A stretch of 64,000 nucleotides of DNA from Mobiluncus sp034180645 (GCF_034180645.1 NZ_JAXFNY010000007.1:1-64000), one strand, 5' to 3'; shown: positions 17,056 through 25,995, counted from the first letter of the stretch. Notes: a model not told the origin generated them from the sequence alone. Numbers and translations are program-made.

Positions 17056-18132
17056 TCAGCCCTGGGCTGCGTGTTCGACCAGGATTTTTACGGCTTCATG
17101 CGCTGCGGTACCAGTTCCGTAGGGGGTGGCGGCGGTCGGCTCAGGCAGAGGCCGGGTCGCCGCCTGGACCAGCGTGGATGGTTCAGCCAGCTGGTTCCAG
17201 CCCAGCTCCACGGTTTCCACCCACTCGGTTTGGGGACGCACCGTGGTGGCAGGGACCCGTAGCAAAAATGCTTCCTTTTGCAGCCCCCCGGAATCCGTGA
17301 CGATGTGGCGAGCCTGCTGCGCCGCCGCCACCAGCTGCGGATATGCCAGCGGTTCGTGCAGGTGAACGGCTCCGCGCGCCAGGTTCACGCCCGCCGCCTC
17401 CGCTTTGGCGCGCAAGCGCGGATGGGCTAGCAGCACGACGGGGAACGGCAGGTCCGCGAGAGCCGCCACCACGGCCTCGAGACGGCTCGGTTCGTCGGTG
17501 TTTTCGGCTCGGTGAATGGTGGCTAGGGCGTATTGGGAGGGTGCCAATCCGAGTTCGGCGGGGATAGGGTTCGCAATCTGCCCGGATTGAACCCGGTCGC
17601 GAATCGTGAACAGTACGTCAGTCATCACGTCTCCGACCAGGACCGAGCGGTCCTCTAGGCCTTCATCTGCCAGGTGGCGCATCGCGACCTGGGTGGGTGC
17701 CAGCAGCAAATCCGCGGCGTGGTCGGTGAGCACACGGTTGATTTCTTCGGGCATATCCCGGTTAAAGGAACGCAGCCCGGCCTCCAGGTGCGCGACCCGC
17801 TGGTGAACCTTCACCGCCGCGAGCGCCCCGGCCAGCGTCGAGTTTGTGTCCCCATAAACCAGCACCCAGTCCGGCTGCGCCTCACCAATGACCGGTTCCA
17901 GCTCAGCCAGCATCCGCCCGGTTTGCACCCCGTGACTGGCGCTACCCACGTTGAGATGTACGTCGGGACGCGGAATCTCCAGGTCTTGAAAGAACACTTC
18001 GGACAACATCGGGTCGTAGTGCTGACCAGTATGGACAATGACATGTTCCACCGACGCCTCGGCACATGCCTTCGCAATCGGCGCCAGTTTCACAAACTGG
18101 GGGCGCGCCCCCACAATCGACATGATTAACAC
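17056..18132 (-). CDS. Non-hydrolysing UDP-HexNAc 2-epimerase (WecB/WbpI family)
   Basis: This 358-residue protein has the family blocks SIVGARPQFVKLAPI, HTGQHYDPMLSEVFF, VYGDTNSTLAGALAA, HLEAGLRSFNRDMPEE, IHRAENTDEP and TDSGGLQKEAFLL. The next block reads RPQTEWVETVELGWN. Classical WecB has a TERPE form here, while TEWVET is what I associate with WbpI-like epimerases acting on UDP-2,3-diacetamido-glucuronic acid. With the WbpB, E and D homologues nearby this favours WbpI. The GTG at 18132 gives the normal N-terminal length, and TAAGTT ends 6 nt before it, suggesting a leaderless message. Confidence 0.88.
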   Translation of the reverse strand: MLIMSIVGARPQFVKLAPIAKACAEASVEHVIVHTGQHYDPMLSEVFFQDLEIPRPDVHLNVGSASHGVQTGRMLAELEPVIGEAQPDWVLVYGDTNSTLAGALAAVKVHQRVAHLEAGLRSFNRDMPEEINRVLTDHAADLLLAPTQVAMRHLADEGLEDRSVLVGDVMTDVLFTIRDRVQSGQIANPIPAELGLAPSQYALATIHRAENTDEPSRLEAVVAALADLPFPVVLLAHPRLRAKAEAAGVNLARGAVHLHEPLAYPQLVAAAQQARHIVTDSGGLQKEAFLLRVPATTVRPQTEWVETVELGWNQLAEPSTLVQAATRPLPEPTAATPYGTGTAAHEAVKILVEHAAQG

Positions 18133-18138
18133 GACTCT

Positions 18139-18144
18139 AACTTA
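18139..18144 (-). promoter_or_regulatory. -10 box TAAGTT of the 2-epimerase gene
   Basis: TAAGTT on the minus strand ends 6 nt before the GTG at 18132, the same spacing as other probable leaderless genes in the window. Confidence 0.4.
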
Positions 18145-18206
18145 CCAAGCCTGGGGCATCTGTACCTAGGCGCGAAGCAAGCGAACCCGGGAAACACCGC
18201 ACAAAA

Positions 18207-19409
18207 CTAGTGACGTATCCGCGCCAATACCACCCGAGCCGCGTTCTGGCCGGTCAAACGCAACGAACGGTGCTCTTCCACCCACTTTCGCGTCTCACCG
18301 GTGCGCAATCGCCCCTCTAAAACGCTGGTCAGAGCCATTTTCAGGACTTCGCGGTCGTAAGGCAGAGCCAAACCTAACCGGTTTTTGGTGATATCCGCGC
18401 CGGCTGGGCCCGCACCCACGTAAATGACCGGAGTTCCGCAAGCCAGCCCCGCCAATACCTTGGTCGGGTAGGCGAAATCGTAGCCCAGCCCAGGTTTGAT
18501 ACTGACCAGGCAAGCCCGCGCCTGACGCTGCCAGGCCGCGGCCTCAACCGGAGACACCTGGTCAAACAGGATTCGCCCCGGCTCCAAGCGCTGGGCAATA
18601 TCGCGCATCGCCGCGAAAGAACTGCCCTGCCCCAAGAACAGTAGGCGAGCGCGGGGAAACTTCGGGGCAACTTCGGCAAACGCCTCGGCAAAAATTTCCG
18701 CCCCCTGCCATTCCGAAGCCGTCCCGGCATAAACCAACCAATCCGTCTGTGCGACCTCATCGACGCTCAACCCCGCCACCGGCTGCGGGGTGGGACCGAG
18801 CGCGGTGAACACCTCGGTATCTATCCCGTTTTCTACCACCGCCACCCGCCGGGCTCCCAGCTCCTGACAACGGGATGCCACCTTGTCAGACACGGCAATG
18901 ACCGTGGCGGCTCCACGCAGCGCGAAACGTTCCACCGCCCGCAACGCCCGCACCACCCAGGCAGGTGCGCTCGTCTGGGCCGCATCTGACCAAATATCGG
19001 CGGCGTAATACACGTAAGGACGGCGTTTCCAAGCTGCCAAAACGCGCAGCATCGCCCCCGTAGTCGGCGGCGGCTCGCTGACATAGACCCTGGGGCTCGG
19101 GGCGAACAGGAGCCGGAAAAACGCGGGAATGTCAAAGCTCATATAGGGCAGGTAGCCGCGAATGTAACCGGTTTCGTCACGTTTGGCCTGAACTCGTTGG
19201 ATGTGCAAAAGGTTCCCCGCGCCGGTTTGCGTCTCGACTTGCGCCCGCGCGTCGCGCTCAGTGCCGGGAGCGGGAATCGTGGTCAGGACATTGACAGCAG
19301 CCCGGTGTTCCAGCAGGGCTTTCACCAGGGCTTCGAGCCGGAACGAAGCCGCGGCCGGCTCCGGGGCGAAAATCCGGGAAACCACGGTGACATCAGGACG
19401 TGCGCGCAT
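18207..19409 (-). CDS. Glycosyltransferase family 4 (WbuB-like)
   Basis: This 400-residue GT-B enzyme begins with VTVVSRIFAPEPAAASFRL, the usual N-terminus of WbuB/WbpH-type transferases. The second domain has VVENGIDTEVF, LVYAGTASEWQGAEIF, LLFLGQGSSF and the donor block YPTKVLAGLACGTPVIYVG. It likely adds a HexNAc-type or uronic acid sugar to a lipid-linked acceptor at the inner membrane face. Its place between the 2-epimerase and the WbpB-like gene makes it the best candidate for transfer of the diacetamido sugar, by inference only. Confidence 0.83.
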   Translation of the reverse strand: MRARPDVTVVSRIFAPEPAAASFRLEALVKALLEHRAAVNVLTTIPAPGTERDARAQVETQTGAGNLLHIQRVQAKRDETGYIRGYLPYMSFDIPAFFRLLFAPSPRVYVSEPPPTTGAMLRVLAAWKRRPYVYYAADIWSDAAQTSAPAWVVRALRAVERFALRGAATVIAVSDKVASRCQELGARRVAVVENGIDTEVFTALGPTPQPVAGLSVDEVAQTDWLVYAGTASEWQGAEIFAEAFAEVAPKFPRARLLFLGQGSSFAAMRDIAQRLEPGRILFDQVSPVEAAAWQRQARACLVSIKPGLGYDFAYPTKVLAGLACGTPVIYVGAGPAGADITKNRLGLALPYDREVLKMALTSVLEGRLRTGETRKWVEEHRSLRLTGQNAARVVLARIRH

Positions 19410-19589
19410 AGTTCCATTCTTTCCAAGTTTTTCCGGTCACGAGGACGGATTGGCTGCGTTTTTCGGTTTGTCGAAGTGTGGCATTAAGGTGCCTATTGTT
19501 ACGTCAGTCTGCCAGGCTCGGCGCAGCCAAGCGGTTTTGCGGGTCTGATGACGGACAGGTGCCGGCGTCGCGGCGGGTGGTCAGGAGCC

Positions 19590-20576
19590 CTACAGGTCGA
19601 CCGTTTGTCCCGTGTCTCGCGACTGAACCATCGCTTCTAACACCCTGAGAGTCTGCAGCGCGTCCGTGAGCGGCACGATTCGGCTAGCATCCCCGTTCAG
19701 GGCGGCCACAAAGATCTCGTGCTCCACCCGCAGCGGTTCGCGCTGGTTCAAGGCGTACTGGGTGACTTCTCCAACGCTCACCCCGCGAACGTTCGCCACC
19801 TGATCCCATTCCACAGCTTTGGTGCCATTTTCATAGAACGTCAAAGTGGAGTTCATTGTGTCCGCAACCAGCGCACCCTTTTCACCGGTGACGGTGGTCA
19901 GGCGCTCCTTGAAAGGACTGAACCAGTTGACGATGTGGTTCACCAGCACCCCGTTTTCCAGCACCCCGGTGGCGAACAGCAAATCTTCATGTTCGCGCCC
20001 GGATTTGCGAGCCGTCCGGGCGGACACGGATTGGTAGCGCGAACCCGCAATCCACGCGGTCAAATCCACGTCATGAGTCGCCAGGTCCTTAATGACCCCC
20101 ACGTCAGAAATTCGAGCCGGGAACGGGCCTTGGCGCCGCGTAGCAATCTGGAACACCTCCCCGAGCTCGCCGGCGGCAACCCGCTTTTGTAGCTCGATCA
20201 AGGCCGGGTTGCAGCGTTCTACGTAACCGGCGGCACCGACCAGGTTGGCCCGCTGGAAAGCGCTCACGATTTGCTCGCCTTCCGCAACCGTGCGAGCCAG
20301 GGGCTTTTCGATGAGAGCCGGAACACCCGCGGCGGCCAGCTGCAGCGCCACTTCCAGGTGAAAAGCCGTGGGCACCGCCACGACCGCGGCTTCAATATCG
20401 GCCTCAATCAGGGCTGACACGTCAGGAAGCACCTCCAGCTCCCCCGCCACCCCGAACTTGTCACCGGCCGGATCCGCTACGGCGACGAGGGTTTCGCCGG
20501 GGGTTTCGCGGACGTTGCGGACGTGGTGGCGACCCATTGATCCAATACCGATTACTCCAACACGTATTTCTTTCAT
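19590..20576 (-). CDS. Gfo/Idh/MocA oxidoreductase, WbpB-like 3-dehydrogenase
   Basis: This 328-residue protein starts with VGVIGIGSMGRHHVRNV, the dinucleotide-binding motif of the family. VPALIEKPLART carries the conserved EKP, and GVIKDLATHDVDLTAWI carries the conserved H-D of the second domain. In the WbpA-B-E-D-I route this family oxidises C3 of UDP-GlcNAc uronic acid to the 3-keto sugar. The ATG follows AGGAAAG closely. It lies 111 bp downstream of the aminotransferase gene on the same strand, consistent with the next step in the same pathway. Confidence 0.82.
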   Translation of the reverse strand: MKEIRVGVIGIGSMGRHHVRNVRETPGETLVAVADPAGDKFGVAGELEVLPDVSALIEADIEAAVVAVPTAFHLEVALQLAAAGVPALIEKPLARTVAEGEQIVSAFQRANLVGAAGYVERCNPALIELQKRVAAGELGEVFQIATRRQGPFPARISDVGVIKDLATHDVDLTAWIAGSRYQSVSARTARKSGREHEDLLFATGVLENGVLVNHIVNWFSPFKERLTTVTGEKGALVADTMNSTLTFYENGTKAVEWDQVANVRGVSVGEVTQYALNQREPLRVEHEIFVAALNGDASRIVPLTDALQTLRVLEAMVQSRDTGQTVDL

Positions 20577-20687
20577 GACTTTCCTATCTGCTTTGAGTTC
20601 CGGCTAAAACGGTCCCCCGGAGCGTTTCTAAACGCCTCCACACCACCACGCGGCGCCCCCATTAACGGATCGGCGCCACACCGTTGT

Positions 20688-21788
20688 CTAAGCACCGGCT
20701 TTGGCCAGGGCGTTGACGGCAGTCACGATACGCTCCAAGTCTTCCTGATCCAGGGAAGGATGCACCGGCAGAGACACGACTTCACGAGCGGCCGCTTCGG
20801 TCTGGGGCAGGTCCAAGCCCGGCGCGAAGTGGCACAAAGACGGCAGCCGGTGATTAGGAATCGGGTAGTACACACCCGAACCAATCTGGTATTCCTCGCG
20901 CAGCGCCTGGACAAACCCATCGCGGTCGGCCGTGACCCGAATCGTGTATTGGTGGAACACGTGGGAGGCTTGCGGAGCAATGGTCGGGACGGCGACTCCC
21001 TGCAGGTTCGCGCTCAGGAAAGCAGCGTTTTCCTGGCGTTTCGCGGTCCAGCCCGCGACCTTTTTCAGCTGCTCACGCCCGATTGCGGCGTGAATATTCG
21101 TCATGCGCAGGTTAAAGCCGATGACTTCGTTTTGGTACTGCTTTTCCATGCCCTGATTGCGGTACAGGCGGCACTTGCGGGCATGCTCGGGGGTTTCGGA
21201 AGTAATCATCCCGCCTTCGCCGGAGGTCATATTCTTGGTTGGGTACAGCGAGAATGCCCCAAAGGTCCCAAATGTTCCAACCGGCTGGCCGTTCCAAGTC
21301 GCTCCGTGAGCCTGGCAGGCATCCTCGAAAATCATCAGGTCGTGTTCGTGCGCAATCCGACCCAGCTCGGTCATATTCGCCGGGTGTCCATAGAGGTGGA
21401 CCGGCAAAATCGCCTTTGTGTTCGGCGTGATAGCCGCCTCAACTGCGCCGGGATCGAGGCAGAAATGCTCCGCCTCAATGTCAGCAAACACGGGCTTTGC
21501 CCCGGTCAGCGCCACCGAATTCGCCGTGGCAGCAAAGGTAAATGACGGCACGATGACTTCGTCGCCCGCCCCGATCCCAGCCGCCAGCAGACCGCACAGT
21601 AGGGCGGAAGTGCCGGCGTTGACCGCCACGGTTTCCCTCCCCGCCCCCAGCTGGGCGCCGAAAACTTGTTCGAACTCAGCCACTACGCTACCCTGAGCCA
21701 ACATTCCGGTGCGCAGTACCGCATCCACTGCTTCGCGTTCTTCCGCGCCGATAATCGGCTTGGCTGCGGGGATGAATTCTTTACTCAT
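20688..21788 (-). CDS. DegT/DnrJ/EryC1/StrS sugar aminotransferase (WbpE-like)
   Basis: This 366-residue PLP enzyme has the expected landmarks: VNAGTSALLCGLLAAGIG, EVIVPSFTFAATAN, FEDACQAHGATWNG with the cofactor Asp at about residue 156, and FSLYPTKNMTSGEGG with the Schiff-base Lys at about residue 185. It should transaminate a nucleotide-linked keto sugar, here most likely the 3-keto uronic acid made by the preceding oxidoreductase. The ATG follows AAGGAGA by 4 nt. It lies between the acetyltransferase and the oxidoreductase genes, in the order expected for a diacetamido-uronic acid operon. Confidence 0.88.
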   Translation of the reverse strand: MSKEFIPAAKPIIGAEEREAVDAVLRTGMLAQGSVVAEFEQVFGAQLGAGRETVAVNAGTSALLCGLLAAGIGAGDEVIVPSFTFAATANSVALTGAKPVFADIEAEHFCLDPGAVEAAITPNTKAILPVHLYGHPANMTELGRIAHEHDLMIFEDACQAHGATWNGQPVGTFGTFGAFSLYPTKNMTSGEGGMITSETPEHARKCRLYRNQGMEKQYQNEVIGFNLRMTNIHAAIGREQLKKVAGWTAKRQENAAFLSANLQGVAVPTIAPQASHVFHQYTIRVTADRDGFVQALREEYQIGSGVYYPIPNHRLPSLCHFAPGLDLPQTEAAAREVVSLPVHPSLDQEDLERIVTAVNALAKAGA

Positions 21789-21820
21789 ATTGTCTCCTTG
21801 CTTGTGTACTCTCTAAAGCC

Positions 21821-22420
21821 TCAGGCTTCGTCCAAAGTCAGCGTTCCGTCAGTTTCGGTATAGGTCTGTCCAGTCACGGGACACCGCCAGCACCCAGCTT
21901 TGCCTTCCACCGCTTCGAGGCGCACCCCGGCGCGCCCTACCCACCCAATCTGGCGAGCCGGAACGCCAACCACCAGGGCGTAATCGGGAACGTCACGGCT
22001 GACCACCGCGCCGGAACCGACTGTGGCCCACCGCCCCACGGTCACCGGGGCGATGCACACTGCCCGAGCCCCGATGGCGCAGCCATGGCGCAATGTCACC
22101 CCCACGGCTTCCCAATCAGTTGCGGATTTCAAGGTGCCGTCCGGGTTGATGGCCCGCGGCCACTGGTCATTGGTCAAGACCGCGGCCGGACCGACAAACA
22201 CGCCGTCTTCCAGCACCGCCGGTTCATAAACCAGGGCATAGTTTTGAATTTTGCAATTCGCGCCGACTTTCACGCCGGCATCGATGTAGGCCCCGCGTCC
22301 CACGATGCAGTTTTCTCCCAACACCGCATCTTCGCGGACTTGGGCGTAATCCCAAATCGAGCAGCCGCCACCGATTGCAGCCGACGGCGCAATTTGGGCG
22401 GTTTCAACGATACGACCCAT
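21821..22420 (-). CDS. Left-handed beta-helix N-acetyltransferase (WbpD-like)
   Basis: The protein of about 199 residues is built from hexapeptide repeats: APSAAIGGGCSIWDYAQV, then DAVLGENCIVGRG, VKVGANCKIQNYALV and VTVGRWATVGSGAVVSRDV. It aligns with WbpD, which acetylates the 3-amino group. A Cys-rich ending (GKAGCWRCPVTGQTY) extends past the helix and may bind metal. I start at the ATG at 22420, with AAAGG 5 nt before it. In-frame alternatives are a TTG at 22438 after GGAGGAG and an ATG at 22453. It is the first gene of the wbpD-E-B-like run. Confidence 0.83.
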   Translation of the reverse strand: MGRIVETAQIAPSAAIGGGCSIWDYAQVREDAVLGENCIVGRGAYIDAGVKVGANCKIQNYALVYEPAVLEDGVFVGPAAVLTNDQWPRAINPDGTLKSATDWEAVGVTLRHGCAIGARAVCIAPVTVGRWATVGSGAVVSRDVPDYALVVGVPARQIGWVGRAGVRLEAVEGKAGCWRCPVTGQTYTETDGTLTLDEA

Positions 22421-22535
22421 AGCTGCCTTTCTGACCAAATCAAACTCCTCCATCTTATCCCAACGGAGCCTGGCAGAACCTGGTGGAAAGCGGGCGGGCC
22501 AAACAATATCCGAATTTGGTAATCGAAATCTGCGA

Positions 22536-22580
22536 TTAAATCGGGGTACGTGACTATATAGACCAGCAACCCCGATTTAA
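22536..22580. promoter_or_regulatory. 12-bp perfect inverted repeat upstream of the acetyltransferase gene
   Basis: TTAAATCGGGGT at 22536-22547 is mirrored by ACCCCGATTTAA at 22569-22580 around a 21-nt spacer holding CTATATAG. It lies in an AT-rich gap about 115 nt before the operon start, where an operator or a leader stem-loop would be. The sequence does not say which. Confidence 0.5.
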
Positions 22581-22660
22581 ACGCAAATTAGAATCGCTCA
22601 GCAACGAACACCCCCGATGCCAAGGACTCCTACCCCGCAAAGCATCCGGGGCACAAAACA

Positions 22661-22690
22661 CGGGGGCTCGGGAATCGCCCCGAGCCCCCG
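22661..22690 (-). terminator. Strong stem-loop at the 3' end of the amidase gene
   Basis: A perfect 12-bp GC-rich stem (CGGGGGCTCGGG with CCCGAGCCCCCG, 6-nt loop) begins 12 bp past the amidase stop. On the minus strand GTGTTTTGTG follows, a weak T-rich tail. Confidence 0.75.
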
Positions 22691-22701
22691 CAGTTCAGGC
22701 C

Positions 22702-25038
22702 CTATTTGGCGCTGGTTGTCGGGGTGGCACCGATGGATTGCAAGGTCACAAAGACCTGGTTAATTTGCTCCTGTGCCACCGCGCCGGGTCCACCCAGGGC
22801 CGTGGCCGTGTGCGCCTGGAGACGCACAATCTCAGCGGCGATGCTCCCGTTCAAAGATTTCCCTCGGGCGTTGGGCAACAGCAGAATCGGCCCGTCTGAC
22901 AGCACCCCGCCAGCTACCGCGTCAACCGGGTTCTTTCCAGAAGCCAGGTAGACCTGCGCGGAGCCTTGCGGGAACTGATATTTACTGATTTCACGGGCAG
23001 TCTCGTAGCGGTCGGCCCCAAAGATACGTTCGGAGGCACGCCCGGCGGAGGCTTGGGACAAAATCCGATTCGAGACCGCGCCCGGTCCGCCCAAAGCCAC
23101 CACTTTGGTCGGGTTTATGGCCGCAATCGTCTGGGTCACAACCGAGGGCAGCTTGCCGTTGGTGGGAACCAGAATGACCGGCCCAGCCGTCAACGAACCG
23201 GCCGCTAACGCGTCTATCCCTTGTGACATTTCCGCCAGGAACACAGCACTAGCCGGTCGCGTTCCCGCTGCGTGACGGGCAATGAGGGCGGAAGTCTCCA
23301 CTCGGTCGCGGCCTCCGATACGCTCGGTAGCCACGCCTCCCGCCGCGGCATTCAACGCCGCGTTGCTCACCGCTCCGGGGCCGCCCAAAGCAACCACCTT
23401 CGTGGCTTTCGCTTCTCGCACATAGTTCGCGACCGCCGCTTGAGCGTCCCGTTTAGCCGATACCAGCACAATTGGGCCATCCGTGAGCGACCCGCCGGCC
23501 AGCGCGTCAGCGGTATTGACCGCGTTGGCCAGGTAGACCGTGCGCGAGCCTTGCGGGAAAGCGTGACGGGCAATCTCAATAGAGGTGCCCACACGGTCTG
23601 CACCAGCCAAAGCTAACGGAACGCCGGAATTAATCTGGTTTTGCTGGAGTTGGGCATAGTCGGGCACTTTAATCGGGTCGCCCGGTTGGGAAATGTATTC
23701 CGCGACCATCTGGCGCAACGTCGGCAGGAATTCGTAAAAGGCGTTGCCGGGGCAGGCTGTGGCACCGACGTCACGGTGTCCCGAGATGACCGGCGCGGTA
23801 ATAGTTCCTTTGCCCTTGTGAATCGTGGTCTGAAGTTCCAGGGGATCCAGGCCGGTGGGCTTTAGTTTGTAGGCAATAACGCGAGACACCGTGTCTACCG
23901 CCGCGTCCGAGGGACGGAAATCCGTGTAATTGCCCAGCACGGAAATCCCGAAAGTCCAAGCGTTCACGCCTGAAGCATGGGCACCGACGGTGTTGTAGTG
24001 CCAGAAATCGCCGGCACGCCCCTGCCAGGCTCGCCCGAAGTTATCCACCAGCACGTTGTAGCCGATATCTCCCCACTTCAGACTGATGGCGTGGTAGCGG
24101 TAGATGGAACGCAGGATGCTGGGAACCGCTTCGGGGCTGTAGTCGTTGGCGGTGGCCGTATGGTGTACGACCGCTCCCGTCACCTCGCCGCGGTAGGCTC
24201 GCCAGCTCCGCCAAGATTCGTTAGCGCCCCAGTCTGCCCGCGTGTACAAGGTAGAGGGCTGGCCGGTAGCAGGCACTTTCGTCCATTCGTTTTCTACGTT
24301 AGAAGGAGGGATGACTTTGTTGCCGGCATCGTCCTGATTGTCCTTGGGAGCGAACGGGCCGCCGCCGTCCGGTCCGCTGGCCTGTCCCGGAGTGACGAGG
24401 GTAGGTGTTTTCGCAGAAACGAAGGCATGAGTGTGTCCCTGATCGTTCAGGGCGTAGTTTTGGTCGGCTTGACGCGTGCCGGGGTCGATGACCTCAACTT
24501 TGGGTTGGAATCCCACCGCTGATTCGGGCAGCACCACCGCCACTTCGGCTTTGGCCGCATTTGACACAATCCACGGCTCGCTGGCCGCAATGGAACCGTC
24601 CCGGCTGGACTCGAAGTCGTCGCCGATAGTTTGCCAGGTTGACCAGGCGCCGCCCTGCAGGTAGCGACCCAGTACCGCCAAAGGTTGGGGTCCGTCCGTC
24701 GGCCACTGCACCGCCACCAACGACACTGCGGACTTCAGGTCTACGCGCGATATCTGCTGTTTTGTGCCGGTGTTCGGGTTGGATTCTACGTGTCGAGACT
24801 GGGTCACCAGACCGCCGCTGCCCGAATGGGTCACTTCCCCGCGCAGGGACGCCTGGAATTTCGCAACGTGGTCACCGAGTTCTGACCCACTTAAACCGGG
24901 CAGGGAGGCCACGGCTGAAAAGTCTGTACTGTAAGTCTCGCTCGGCGCCGTATCTCCCCCGGAGGTCGGGGCCGCGAGAGCTGGACTGGCCAAAAGACAC
25001 AGGGCGGACAGCGCCCCCAAGATGACGTACTTAGGCAT
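22702..25038 (-). CDS. Secreted N-acetylmuramoyl-L-alanine amidase with CW_binding_2 repeats
   Basis: A signal peptide (MPKYVILGALSALCLLASPALA) is followed by a Ser/Gly-rich region. An Amidase_2/PGRP domain lies at about residues 262-450, with zinc ligands in GAVVHHTAT and VISGHRDVGATACPG. The last about 300 residues hold three cell-wall-binding type 2 repeats, each opening with a form of GADRxxTSxEIARH and ending KVVALGGPGAVS. This architecture predicts a peptidoglycan hydrolase held to an anionic wall polymer. I start at the ATG at 25038, since GGAG sits 7 nt before it; an in-frame TTG at 25050 overlaps that site. It lies inside the glycan locus and diverges from the glycosyltransferase at 25263. 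Confidence 0.92.
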   Translation of the reverse strand: MPKYVILGALSALCLLASPALAAPTSGGDTAPSETYSTDFSAVASLPGLSGSELGDHVAKFQASLRGEVTHSGSGGLVTQSRHVESNPNTGTKQQISRVDLKSAVSLVAVQWPTDGPQPLAVLGRYLQGGAWSTWQTIGDDFESSRDGSIAASEPWIVSNAAKAEVAVVLPESAVGFQPKVEVIDPGTRQADQNYALNDQGHTHAFVSAKTPTLVTPGQASGPDGGGPFAPKDNQDDAGNKVIPPSNVENEWTKVPATGQPSTLYTRADWGANESWRSWRAYRGEVTGAVVHHTATANDYSPEAVPSILRSIYRYHAISLKWGDIGYNVLVDNFGRAWQGRAGDFWHYNTVGAHASGVNAWTFGISVLGNYTDFRPSDAAVDTVSRVIAYKLKPTGLDPLELQTTIHKGKGTITAPVISGHRDVGATACPGNAFYEFLPTLRQMVAEYISQPGDPIKVPDYAQLQQNQINSGVPLALAGADRVGTSIEIARHAFPQGSRTVYLANAVNTADALAGGSLTDGPIVLVSAKRDAQAAVANYVREAKATKVVALGGPGAVSNAALNAAAGGVATERIGGRDRVETSALIARHAAGTRPASAVFLAEMSQGIDALAAGSLTAGPVILVPTNGKLPSVVTQTIAAINPTKVVALGGPGAVSNRILSQASAGRASERIFGADRYETAREISKYQFPQGSAQVYLASGKNPVDAVAGGVLSDGPILLLPNARGKSLNGSIAAEIVRLQAHTATALGGPGAVAQEQINQVFVTLQSIGATPTTSAK

Positions 25039-25250
25039 TACTAACTCCAATCAACACTGCACAATAGCTTTCCCGATTTTTTGACCTGTGTCCAGATTTA
25101 ATTTCGGAAACCACACAATTATTATGCGTTTTGATAGCTTTTGATGCTTAATTTTCACATCAGTAACAATAGTAACACATTCTGCAGGCGTACCCCTCAC
25201 ATTTTTCGCCTCGCTCTAAATCTGCTTTCACGCAACCCGCCCACCCATGA

Positions 25251-25256
25251 CACAAT
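25251..25256 (+). promoter_or_regulatory. Possible -10 box CACAAT before the DPM1-like gene
   Basis: CACAAT ends 6 nt before the GTG at 25263, where no good ribosome site exists. The first base departs from TAnnnT, so the call is weaker than the others. Confidence 0.3.
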
Positions 25257-25262
25257 AGGGTC

Positions 25263-25994
25263 GTGAGTGAAAACGGGAAAACTAGCGCCCTCGCCGGGTC
25301 TGATAGCGCCGCCCGGCGCGCCGGCCAGGAAGTCGCCTTGGTCATCCCTATCTATAACGAAGGCCCCGTCATCACCGAAGTTCTCCAGGAAGCCAAAAAA
25401 ACTTTCCCCCACCTCATCTGTGTTGACGACGGTTCCAGCGACGACTCCGCCGCCCTGGCTCGCAGGGCCGGAGCCACCGTCCTGACTCACGCCATCAACT
25501 TGGGACAAGGCGCCGCTCTGCAAACCGGCATCACCTACTTCCTGCAAGACACCGACCTACCCTACGCAGCGACTTTTGATGCCGATGGCCAACACCAAAC
25601 CGATGACGTCGTTTCCATGTGGAACCGCGCTAAAACAGACCAGCTCGACATTATCTTTGGTTCCCGATTTTTATCCAAGAAACAAGAGATGGGAGCCGCC
25701 AAGCGCATTGTGCTGAAAACCGCTGCTTGGGCGACCGCCCGCACCACCCATATGTTGCTGACTGACGCCCACAATGGACTGCGCCTGCTGTCTCGGTCCG
25801 CGGCCAGCACCTTGAACCTGAAGCAAAACCGCATGGCTCACGCTTCGGAAATCGTGGCGCAACTGGGAAAAAGCGGGCTACCCTGGGCGGAAATGCCGGT
25901 CCATATCCGCTACACCGACTATTCCAAAGCCAAGGGTCAATCCTTGTGGAACTCGATAAACATCGTCATGGATTTAGTGATGGGGGTGCGCTGA
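25263..25994 (+). CDS. Glycosyltransferase family 2, polyprenyl-phosphate sugar synthase-like
   Basis: This 243-residue GT-A protein has VALVIPIYNEGPVITEVL, CVDDGSSDDSAALA, NLGQGAALQTGITY and ATFDADGQHQTDDV with the DxD metal site. It resembles DPM1/GtrB enzymes that move a sugar from a nucleotide to polyprenyl phosphate on the inner face, but it lacks the C-terminal membrane spans of GtrB. The DUF2304 gene follows after 1 nt, and that small membrane protein may supply the anchor. The product could feed GT-C type transferases such as the DUF6541 proteins; this link is inference. Confidence 0.83.
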   Translation: MSENGKTSALAGSDSAARRAGQEVALVIPIYNEGPVITEVLQEAKKTFPHLICVDDGSSDDSAALARRAGATVLTHAINLGQGAALQTGITYFLQDTDLPYAATFDADGQHQTDDVVSMWNRAKTDQLDIIFGSRFLSKKQEMGAAKRIVLKTAAWATARTTHMLLTDAHNGLRLLSRSAASTLNLKQNRMAHASEIVAQLGKSGLPWAEMPVHIRYTDYSKAKGQSLWNSINIVMDLVMGVR

Positions 25995-25995
25995 C

